A DNA stretch of 62,000 bases from Adiantum capillus-veneris (taxonomy: Eukaryota; Streptophyta; Polypodiopsida; Polypodiales; Pteridaceae), in assembly GCA_014529385.2 (NCBI GenBank), contig CM043958.1, forward strand, positions 76,484,669 through 76,546,668. Direction: 5' to 3'. The position numbers and the translations under genes were made by a program. The notes beneath the pieces were generated by a model that did not search any database, had not been told where the DNA came from, and was given only the letters and a program-made list of their open reading frames with translations. Within the stretch, counting starts at the first letter, position 1; every line of letters begins with the position of its first letter. This document shows positions 20,345-29,373 of this stretch, in pieces.

Positions 20345-21820
20345 ATGGATACAGAGGATATACAAGAGACCGCTGATGATAGGCTGATGTCTTTTCTTTA
20401 CAAAGTTAATGAACTTACAAGATTTCAAAGTGTCAAACAGATTTTTAATGCTGCCTTTGATCTTCAAGCACTTGTGGATGGCTTCTCTACACAAATTAGT
20501 GACTTGAAAGAGATATATACAGAATTGATCAGAGATCACATGCTTGACAATCTTGTTCATTTTGTTGATATATGCAAAGCAGGTAGCTTGTCAAGGACAG
20601 GTATTGCAAAGAAGTGGTCAAGCCTTCATCCAGACTGGCAAAAGATCATAAAGCCTTGCAAATTTCATGGTAATATGCATTGCCAGTTGGTAGATTATGA
20701 CCTTGGACTTATCATTTTCTTCAGTGTACTCCCAACACCAGAGGGCAAAGAGATTCCAAAGCAGATTTCCCAGGTTGAGGAGGACCAGGAGAAAGAGGAG
20801 ATAGAGATGGAGTTCCATGAAGAGGAAGAGAAGCTACAAAGCACTGAGATGCTGGACATTGCAAAATTTAAAGCAAAAAACATCACTAAAGTGGAGAATG
20901 TTGACATTGAGGATGAAGATGTTGATCCTTTGCATTGCACAACAACATTTCCCACATACAAAGTTAACAAAAAGGAACATTCAACATCTTTTTGATCTAA
21001 GGGAAGATTATGCTTTGGCAGTTTTGGCTGAGTGGGGATCTAATGACATAGGATTTATTGATTACTCACCTTGCCCCTTAGCAGTCTTGGACACAGAGGC
21101 AGAAAATTTTATTGACAGCTCAAGTGTTGGAAAGCATGTGCAGGACATTGTTCTGAGATATGAGCAACAGGGTGTACCTTCTAAAGAGGAGTTCAATGAG
21201 ATCCAGAAAAGGCTTAAAATAGAGCATATGGGAGAGGAAAGACCAGAGATTATGAAGTAAGGCCAACTAGATCCATTGATATATGGGAACCTGCCTTGTT
21301 TGAGGAGGATGAGTCTCCTAAGGTATGTTAATGACCATTTTTCCCTGTCTTATTAATGTGCTGAACAATTAACCAAGAAATATTTTTGCAGATTGAAATA
21401 CTGGACAAAGACAAATTCCTTGGCAGGGGGAAGGGTTCCAGACCCTTAAATTTAGGAAGGAACCAGAGCTTGGGACACTTTATTGGGAAGCTCAACAAAG
21501 AGACTGTCATTATATTCCATAACAAGTTTACAAGAGAACCATTGCTGCCAATGCTTGCAATTAAAGCACTTGCAAAGGTTGTTGGTTCATATCAGCTTCC
21601 TCCAGGGTTAGAGAAGTTAATATTGGTGGAAAAGGAGGAAGCCATCAGAATTTTTGGATTCTTCCCTGGCCTTACTGGTTCTAGAGCTGGTTATTTTGCA
21701 ACAATGGCATCCTATGTGCTTGCCCACTCTGGGGACCTCAAGAGACAAATGATAGGCTACAATAAGCAGAAGTTTCTGAAGTTTAGGGGTGAAGTTGATG
21801 TACCTTCATCAAAAGACTGA
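20345..21820 (+). pseudogene. Gene C: unknown protein, two reading-frame breaks
   Basis: The start is ATG at 20345 (MDTEDIQETADDRL). The frame continues to about 20960, shifts +1 near 20950-20975 into one containing LFDLREDYALAVLAEWGSND, shifts again near 21220-21250 into GKTRDYEVRPTRSIDIWEPA, then crosses a 69-nt GT-AG intron (21323-21391) to the last exon (IEILDKDKFLGRGKG, then GFFPGLTGSRAGYFATMASY) and stops at 21818-21820. The spans between frames are too short to be plant introns. The middle is acidic (EEDQEKEEIEMEFHEEEE). No domain recognised. A homologue in element 2 keeps the LREDxxLxVLA block, so the family is real. Breaks could be decay or sequence error. Confidence 0.68.
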
Positions 21821-21826
21821 CTTTGC

Positions 21827-24584
21827 TCATACCTGTACTTTGGCCCACTTTCTACCTTGTCTCTCTCTTGTAGCTAGCCATTGTAAGAATTTTTCATTTG
21901 CAGATGAACTATTATATGAATTTTGTCTTTTCTGCTTGTTCCTGTGTAAGGCATTTGCTAAATCTGAGTTCAGTAGTGCTTTCTTTGTCATTTTTGATCT
22001 GGTTCTATGCCATATTTGTCTATAGAACCATTGGAAAACCTCAAGCAAGCTGTTTGCCTTCACTGCACCTCCTCCATGTCTTGTATGCTTGAAAAACTTG
22101 GTTCTTGCTTGATAATGGGATTTCTCCATGCCTTGTGTAGACCATATGGACAGGGAGCCCCATCTCTTTACAAACCAGGGAGTGTGATTGTAAATTATAT
22201 GCTGGCAAAGTAAAAGTGTGTCAATAATTAGTAAGTATGAGATTAATCATATGCTTCCAAACTAAAAGTATGTACATATTAAAAAGGAATAAAAAACTTA
22301 CCATGTAATGTGTGAATTCTTGATCCCAAGCATCTTTCATTGCACTTCTGAAGTTATTGAGCACTTTCTTGAAATTTGGCAGATCATTTTTTCCCCAGGA
22401 TGTCTTATCACAGTAGGAAAATACTTTGTCTAGTAATTCCCATACCTCTGCCTTTTTGTTTCTTGATGTACCTTCAAGACCATGATCTTTGATGGCATTG
22501 TGGAGAGCTTTCCACTGGTTATACTTCACATTGGATGAACCCTTCTTGACATTTACCTTTCCTAGTTTGCCATGAAACCCTAGGAAAGCTCTGGCCTTCA
22601 CACCACCAACAGATACCTTTCTAGGCACATTGTTTCCATTTGAAGACCTCTTCAGGTCTGTTTCAATCTTAACCTTACCACTGTGAAGGCCAATTTCTGA
22701 TAAAACCGTTTCAATACATTTGATTGCAGCATCTCTAGCTGCTTTTGGCTGTAACTTCCAGGCAAACCCCACATAGAGATGTACAATTTTCTCCACAATT
22801 CTGCAAAGAGCATGCAGAGTGCATATGTGGACATTAGCAAGTGGAATATTTAAAACTGCTTTGAAGTTTGGATCTTGAGTATGCCTATTGGGTGCTTTGT
22901 TCCAATTTGTAGGATTACATTCTTTTGCTGATGCCATACAATACAGACAAGGGCTCTTTGCCATAGCTCCTTTGGAGACATTGTACATACATTTAAGGGT
23001 TTTAAGGTCTCCTCCCATGTGCCATTCCACCCTGTAACTTCCAAACCCTTCAACTTCAAGCTCTTCCCTTAATTCTTGTGCATTAATGACTTCGGGTATT
23101 GTTGTTTGATGGAAAACCCAATCTAGAACATCAAAGTCTTCACTCTCTACTTCAAAAGCACCTAGCCACCAGACATTCTTCTCCGATTGCACGCTGAAGT
23201 ACTTGGTATCCTTCGGTTTCAATGCTCTGTTCATTAAAGTTATGGAAATCCTCTCAATTTTTCTGTTCTTAACAATCTCACATTCATCAAGCTTTATCAC
23301 AAAACTGACAACACCATTTGCTTCTGTATGCTCCAGCTCATAGAATCTGATCATTTCCTTCTGAAGTGTCTTCAAGTCAAGGAAAATATGATTGAACTCG
23401 TCAAATTGAAGATCCCTCCTTTTACCATGATAGGTACCATGAATGTGGTGAGGCTCACCCAACATCTCCATTATCCTCTCATTGATCTTTTTCCTTGCCT
23501 GCTGCACAATGGATGGCTTTGGAAGCAAAGAGGACCTGACCTTACATTGCTTTAACCTTGACTTCATATTTCTGAACAGCTTGCTATAACCATCTCTGCT
23601 AATGCCTACCTTATCCATAGTATATTGCACATCCTCCTTGTCCAAGCAAGAGCTCTGCAAAAATCCCTCAATGCACTGCTCCTTTGCCTTTTCAAACTTC
23701 TTCTCTGTGAAAATATTTTTGGCAACCTTGAGAGGTAAAACATCACAATAATGTTTAGCTGCCATTTCCATGTTTGATGCAGAGTTTGGTTGTAGCAAAG
23801 TCCTAAATCAAAAGGTACAAAATTAACTGATTATTGTCCAAATGACACCAACAAAATAAACAAACTAAATTAAAGTTAACTGAATATTAATTATTTAATA
23901 AAGAACAATAGCATAATAACAATAACATAAGCATAATAATGTGGAGCAGAATCACAATACAACTTAACAAAAAGATTAACAACCTAACATAAGCAGAATC
24001 ATATAAAATAAGCATAACAACCTAACAAAAAGAATAACAACCTAACATAAGCAGAATCATATAAAATAACAATACCTTGCTGCTCTGATTCTCCTGCTGC
24101 AACCTCCTCCACCACGTCTCAAGGCTTCAATGTTCTTTAACTTCTTTTCTCTTTGTCTGTTTCCTAACATTGTATTCTTGCTTCTAGCTTGTTTGAGCTG
24201 AGTTTGTAGCTTTTCGTTGCTCTCTTTACATTCCTCAAGTTGTTGTTTAAGAGTATTTATCATTTGTTTGGTCAAATGATCTTCTAACTTAAGAATATCT
24301 CTCTCTGCCGCAAGACTCTGTGTATAACCTAGCAACCCTCTTTGACCATCACGCACAAATTTTATCAAAGATGAACAATTTGAGAATGGGGGAGTGCTCT
24401 TTGTCATTGGGTCCACTGGATACAATCTTCCATCAGTCCAGAGATCAATGTGATTTTTTTGATCTTGCCGCATTGCTTCAAATATGGACGAGGACACCTC
24501 TGCACATTTGTTTCTCTTGCGCACTGGACAATATTCTTCATTTAGCTCAATGTGTAGATGGTATAAACTTCTTCTCTTCCTCAT
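21827..24584 (-). CDS. Gene D: putative D-D-E transposase, 794 aa, 3 exons
   Basis: Exons (minus) 24584-24076, 23802-22302 and 22201-21827; GT-AG introns, phases agree. Residues about 110-155 form a coiled coil (KQQLEECKESNEKLQTQLKQ). Candidate catalytic residues are Asp342 in FVIKLDECEIV, Asp435 in MGGDLKTLKC, and Glu696 in STQGMEKSHYQ; between the second Asp and the Glu are a CxxC (Cys455, Cys458; KSPCLYC) and ANVHICTLHALCRIVE (His500), an arrangement like the zinc-binding insertion of several RNase H-fold transposases. The C-terminus has KFFKHTRHGGG. The same residues survive in the decayed copy in element 2. It starts 328 bp inside the right end, as a transposase gene often does. I cannot assign it to a named superfamily. 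Confidence 0.78.
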
Positions 24585-24880
24585 GGAAGTCTGTTAACAG
24601 TATTTGTTAGAGATAGTACTATAGGAAAAAGTTGTGCAGATACGAGGAAGAAGACGACACAGAAAAGGTTTGTTTCAGCTTTTGGAAATTTTGAATTTTG
24701 GGCCAGAACTGACGTTTTCGTTAGTTTTGGAGGGAGTATTTTTTAGAATACGAAAGATCCTAGAAAGATTTGACAATGACATGTTTCGGTGGAGGTAAAA
24801 AGGACGCAAACTCACCTTTTTACAAACATTTCACTATTTTTAAAATAAAGTATATATTCTCTCTCTACATATTCTTACAG
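24585..24880. other. Right subterminal region of element 1
   Basis: Non-coding DNA between the start of gene D and the right terminal repeat; must hold the gene D promoter. No clear TATA box or repeat array was seen. Confidence 0.5.
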
Positions 24881-24912
24881 GGCACAAAAGTGACCTCAAA
24901 ATTCCCCTAATG
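24881..24912. repeat. Right terminal inverted repeat of element 1
   Basis: Plus strand GGCACAAAAGTGACCTC... ending CCCCTAATG, the reverse complement of the left end with one mismatch. Confidence 0.95.
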
Positions 24913-24984
24913 GGTATGGTAATTTTTCTCCGGTTCACTTGCTAATCTTATAGAGTCTGAAATGGCCTAAGCCAAATAGTGCAT

Positions 24985-25499
24985 TGATTGTTTGCAGCAA
25001 CCAAAAGGAGAATCAAGGTAGATGTGCATGCAACAATGAAGTGCACATATGGTTTCCACAAAGCCACGATAACATGGTTTACGTCTCTTCATGTGTTTGT
25101 GTTTATTTTTTGTTTGCAAAGCGTTCACAGGACATCAACAATGTGGACTAGTGCGATCAATAGATTCTTGCAGTTGGATGGGAGACTATGGTCGTCAACC
25201 ACCAAGGAGATAGAATCAAGTGCTCTTTAGTTGCTGAGTATGTAGTGTTTAGATACCATATTGCAAAGCAAAGATTTCCAATGGTCTTTTCCTACAAAAG
25301 ATGGAAGCTGACGATAGGAGAATGGGAGGCACTAGACTCTGATGTTGCTGTTAAAGAATCAACTGGCCTGCAAATATGCCTCCACGACCATGCAGTGCAT
25401 GACATTATAGTGAATAACAATTGGCACCTCAATCACCAGCATGAGTATCTTAATCTCAAATATACCTTGCTCAAGCGATATCTCTTTTGTAATCAATGA
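24985..25499 (+). pseudogene. A': fragment of a gene A homologue
   Basis: The frame at 25188-25499 contains FPMVFSYKRWKLTIGEWEAL, which aligns with the gene A segment FIMSFYYRRWHYVGGQLTPL (residues 291-310), with cysteine and tyrosine positions before it also conserved. The BAH-like N-terminal half is absent; upstream sequence has stops. It begins just right of the element 1 terminal repeat and ends at TGA 25497-25499. Confidence 0.6.
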
Positions 25500-25890
25500 A
25501 GGGGTTGTTTTCTCCAGAAAAGAGAAGATCTTTCTGTGTGAGAACATTTTGTTTTTGCGATGTATTTTTGTAAAAGCTTGTAATTGACACGGATTTTTCT
25601 CCCATTAATACATATGGTGTTTCAAATCTCGTGTTTGCGCATACTTGTTCATTCTTATTTGATTGAAATGTGCAATTTCTTTGATTTGTAGCACAAATGC
25701 TTTTAATGTTGGTGTCTTTCGATGCTTTGTTGCATGATTTTGTTTGAAACTATAGTTTTAAGTTTATTTGACGTTAAATTTAAGTGTTTTTAAAAAAGTG
25801 ACCCTGGGTATATAAGTGAATTTCTAGGTTTTAAACTTCATTTCTCACATTCACAAAACTCTACGTTTAAGCTCTCTTCCCATCTTCTTC
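25500..25890. other. Spacer between A' and C'
   Basis: AT-rich non-coding DNA with an ATTAATA-type polyadenylation-like region near 25605; no feature supported. Confidence 0.5.
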
Positions 25891-27320
25891 ATGAACGAAC
25901 CCATGGCAATGTCTTTTGATGCACTTCTCACACAACTAGAAAAGGTAGGACTTGTGGATCGAGCACATGAACTAGTCAGTTTGTTTGAGGGGATGATCAA
26001 CATGCAGGCCACTATCAACCTTCATGCAGAGGCATTTGAAAGCGTTCTTAACTACATGGCACAACACATGGAAGTATATGCCATAGTCTTTGAGGGACCT
26101 GACACGATGTGGTTGCCAATGGATTTCCTCAAACATCTCTATGCGATCGACAATTTTTTTTTCTTTTGCTTGTTGAGGTTTATTAAAGGGCTCACTGAAC
26201 GGGGCTGCAGGACAAAGGATGAGGATGATCCCATAGACTTGGGCATGGGTTGCTTAAGCACCCAATTCATTTCTTGGGACATGGTTCTGGTCTTACTTGT
26301 GCTTGAGGGCATGGATAAGGGAAAATCAAGGGAAAAGGCAAGCCAAAAACCTCATGTGACCTTTGTGGAGAAACAAATGAAGTTATCAAAGAGATAGATG
26401 AGCAGACTGAAGCATCTATGGCCCTCGTCCTCTTGAAAGGTCCCAACTCCTCTGAGGAGGAAGATTGGGTAATAGAGGAAGATAAGGTGTTGGAGGAAGT
26501 CCTGACCTCCAAATTATCACTTTGCATGCAGTGGGGGTGGATGATTGTCACTTTTTCTTCCTTGACAACATTGCCGCAACACTAGGACTCAGAGAAGATG
26601 AGTCGCTCTCAGTGCTTGCTATCTATGCGGGCATGAAGGATCCTAGTGGAAATGAAGATAAAGTCAAATTTTGAATTGACTCTAAAGACCAAGGTCTCCT
26701 AGCAAGCCCCTCTCTACTCCCCAATGAAAACGAACAGAAGTTGGTGCAAATGGTGGCAAGTACACTTGTGGAAATCAAATCATGTGCCTCATTTTTTATG
26801 AAAGTGTCCACACAAATTGCTAATCACTATGGGTGGAGATGATCGCTCTAGCACTAACCTTACAAGGAAAACTCTTGAAGAGATGGATGAAGAAATTGAG
26901 GTTAACATTTCTTAACCTGATCGATTGTCTATTGCTCCTTACAACAAGTGTTAAAGTCGTTTAAAATGCTTTGCAGATGGCATACCATATTGATAAGCTC
27001 ACAATGCTTACTTGAGGTTCGTGCAACGTGCCCATGGGTAGGGATAGCTCCCTGTGGTAGTACCTTAGCCACCTGAGGCCATCGATTCTTCGATTTGCTC
27101 ACACAAAGTTCTCAAAGCATGGTTCTATGGAGCTTCCCAAGTCCAAAGAATTAAGTGCCATACTCATTGAAGATTCCCTCACCCTTAATTCTCACAAATG
27201 TATATTGGTGGATTGGGAGACAACATTGTATGCCTTTACATGCAAGCACCCTCGGTTAGTCCTCTCCCACTGTTCCTTAAGCCTAGGTCAAGGGGTGACA
27301 AATCTAGAGATGTAATTCCA
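25891..27320 (+). pseudogene. C': homologue of gene C, broken
   Basis: Open from ATG 25891 for 168 codons. The first 70 residues (FDALLTQLEKVGLVDRAHEL and following) match gene C in spacing and hydrophobic pattern. After a frame change, IEEDKVLEEV and then, in a further frame, TLGLREDESLSVLAIYAGMK matches the gene C block FDLREDYALAVLAEW, followed by ASPSLLPNENEQKLVQMVAS. Near 27200-27290, IGGLGDNIVCLYMQAPSVSP resembles gene C IGKLNKETVIIFHNKFTREP. At least three frame breaks and a stop. Function unknown. Confidence 0.6.
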
Positions 27321-27465
27321 GGAAAACTAATTAGCCATGATGTAATATCCAAAGCAATACATAATAATTATCTTTTCTATTGGTTTCTGTCAACATTCTG
27401 TACTTGCTTTTTTTTTTGGTTCATATTTTTCAATAAATTTCATTTTTGTAACACGTACACAAAAC

Positions 27466-27713
27466 CTCGACCATTACCATCAAATCTACCCCCTATGTGT
27501 CGTGGCACACATGGGTTTTTTTTGTGCTGTCCGATCCCGTCGAGCACCGTTGTGCAGCGTGGTCGTCTTGCTGTCTCCATATACTCGCATCACGTCGGGC
27601 ACCGTTGTGCAGCATGGTTGTCTTGCTGCCTCCGCACACTAGCATCGTTGTCCGATTTTGAAAAAAATTCACCAAGTGGTGCCCCTTGGCCATCGGGTGC
27701 TTGAATGGTCGAG
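27466..27713. repeat. Short inverted repeat enclosing a 2 x 55-bp tandem repeat
   Basis: CCTCGACCATT at 27465-27475 is the reverse complement of AATGGTCGAGG at about 27702-27712. Inside, CGTCGAGCACCGTTGTGCAG at 27538 and CGTCGGGCACCGTTGTGCAG at 27593 start two 55-bp units. The segment is GC-richer than its surroundings and may be a small insertion within element 2. Confidence 0.6.
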
Positions 27714-27954
27714 GTGAGTTTGAATTTAACAACTTGATCAAATCAAATACTTAAAGAACACAATGTACACAATCTATTATTACAATTGCATGGAAGGGTA
27801 GAAATTCAACTCAATTGCATGGAATGGTAGATATTATATGAAAAGATTACAAAGCTCATAAAGAGACATTAAATGTGATAAACTAATTCTTATGTAGGAA
27901 CCCTTCACTTTGCAAATTGATTGCTAGAGCTAAATCAATATTTTTTAGGGTAAT

Positions 27955-28889
27955 TTTCTTAGCATGCACCATACAGGAAATGCCATCCCCGAACAAACTG
28001 CATCAAAATGTCCTTGATGGAATCCTATAGAGCCAATAAAGCTGTGGATTGTATGCGTGTAACAAAATCACTATATTTATCCATTATCTCTCTCACCACC
28101 CAAGAGAAGGTCTCTTTGGGTACGATTGGCTCAGTGCTCTTCTGATACTTTTGGATCTCCCTCAAAGCAATTGTGCGTGGCCTCCATCTCTGTTTCTTAT
28201 GTGTTATTGGTAGTGGTGGAGGAGCCACCTACCTTGCCCATTGAGGAGGATCATTTTTGTACTTTTTCCTACTCTCCTCTTGGTGCCGTTTCTCTTCGAG
28301 CGTGACCTTGTCCTCTTTCTCTTTGCACATTGTTTGTCTCTTTGAGGAATTTTAGAAGGCCTTGATCTCCCAGCCTTTGCTTGTTGGGCAACTTGAGCTC
28401 TATCCTGTGCCACTTTCCTCTTTGCCTTTTCTCGTGGTAGTCCTCTTGCTCCCTCTGTCTTCTTTGTTCTTCTTGCATTCTTTGTGCTTCCTTCTCAGCT
28501 GCATGTTTCTTTTCCATCTCTTCATTTTTCTTCCTTGTCTTGGCCTCTTGTGCTTCAAAAACGGGATCACTTGGTATTACTTTGATTACCTTTTGTTTGT
28601 ACCGTGGGGGAAATTTTTGCGGCGTAGGTTTTGTGGTTGCTTGAGTGCAAGATGCTGTGACATCAAGTGAGGACTCCTGATTTTGTAGTAGACCCCGATA
28701 TTCCCCTTTCGCTTCTCTTGTTTCTTGTGTGGATGAAATTGGTGGGGAATCTAGCAGAGGTGAGCGATTGGCATGATTTAGTGGTGCAAGATCATTAAAA
28801 ATATGTTGCGTGGTGGTTTGATCATCTAGATTCAATGGTTGGGAAGGCTGTTGGGCATCTAGAGTGGGTTGCAGAGTTGGGTTATCCAC
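27955..28889 (-). pseudogene. B': histone H3-like homologue of gene B, broken
   Basis: At 28228-28025 the minus strand encodes [20 protein letters not shown], then [14 protein letters not shown] and IQSTALLAL followed by a stop exactly where H3 has Gln, and then frame-consistent DSIKDILMQFV and YGAC. The first block is closer to ordinary H3 ([20 protein letters not shown]) than gene B is. Upstream (28889-28269) an open frame encodes a proline-rich then highly charged coiled region (KKNEEMEKKHAAEKEAQRMQ), in a different frame. No Ulp1 motif was found downstream, so that half is lost or was never present. Confidence 0.78.
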
Positions 28890-29373
28890 ATGTAACTGAG
28901 GATGTGGGTTTGAAGCCGTAGATTCTGCATCAGGTGCTAGCTGTAGACTTTCCGTGGTGGTGTGAGTGGTGGTGGTGACATCGATGTGCGTAGTGGTCTA
29001 CTAGTGTGAATCGTCCATGTTGTGCAAGATATGAGTGCGTGCTCATTTGGGCTCGAGAGGATATTCTAGAATATGCAAACAAGAAATGAACTTCAAGCTG
29101 TGAGTTTTGAATTATATAGTACTTAAGTTTATAGAAAAACTTAAAAACTCAATAAAGCTAATAAAAATTGAAAAAACCTATAAAATAGACAAATCTTGAC
29201 CCATGGGACCACTAATTGATGCATCAACAAATCACTTGGCATTACAATGAATGTTTACAATAAAAATTAGTAGTGTAAAATAATTATTAGTTTTTCACCC
29301 AACGCCAATCATTTCTCCGCCTTATTTCCAACCATCGTCAAAATTGATATTTTGCACTCGAATCATGATATGA
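28890..29373. other. Spacer between B' and D'
   Basis: Non-coding, AT-rich toward its right half; no repeat array like the CpG-rich region of element 1 was seen. Confidence 0.45.

Larger units (their letters stand above)
14982..24912. mobile_element. Element 1: 9.93-kb DNA transposon with four genes
   Basis: Bounded by 32-bp terminal inverted repeats that match at 31 positions and start CATTAGGGGAATTTTG. Inside are four genes in convergent/divergent pairs: A (+, BAH-like), B (-, histone H3 fold plus Ulp1 protease), C (+, unknown, frame-broken) and D (-, transposase-like). The coding sequences start 380 bp (A) and 328 bp (D) from the two ends; C and D stops are six bases apart. Genes A, B and D have consistent GT-AG introns and open frames, so the element may be recent. 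A target-site duplication is not clear: TA lies inside CATTA...TAATG at both ends, and outside that only GG is shared. The superfamily is not one I can name. Confidence 0.88.

Noticed and set aside
20940-20985. Intron or programmed frameshift in gene C
   Set aside because: A GT...AG pair exists but would span only about 40 bases, below plant intron size; no slippery site with a downstream pseudoknot was evident.
14982-24912. Assignment of element 1 to the CACTA superfamily because the ends read CATTA and a Ulp1 domain is present
   Set aside because: The ends are not CACTA, a 3-bp target duplication is not seen, and gene D lacks the CACTA transposase motifs I know.
14979-24915. TA or TTA target duplication for element 1
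   Set aside because: The TA lies inside CATTA/TAATG, which is conserved as part of the end in all four relatives, so it is probably element sequence rather than target.
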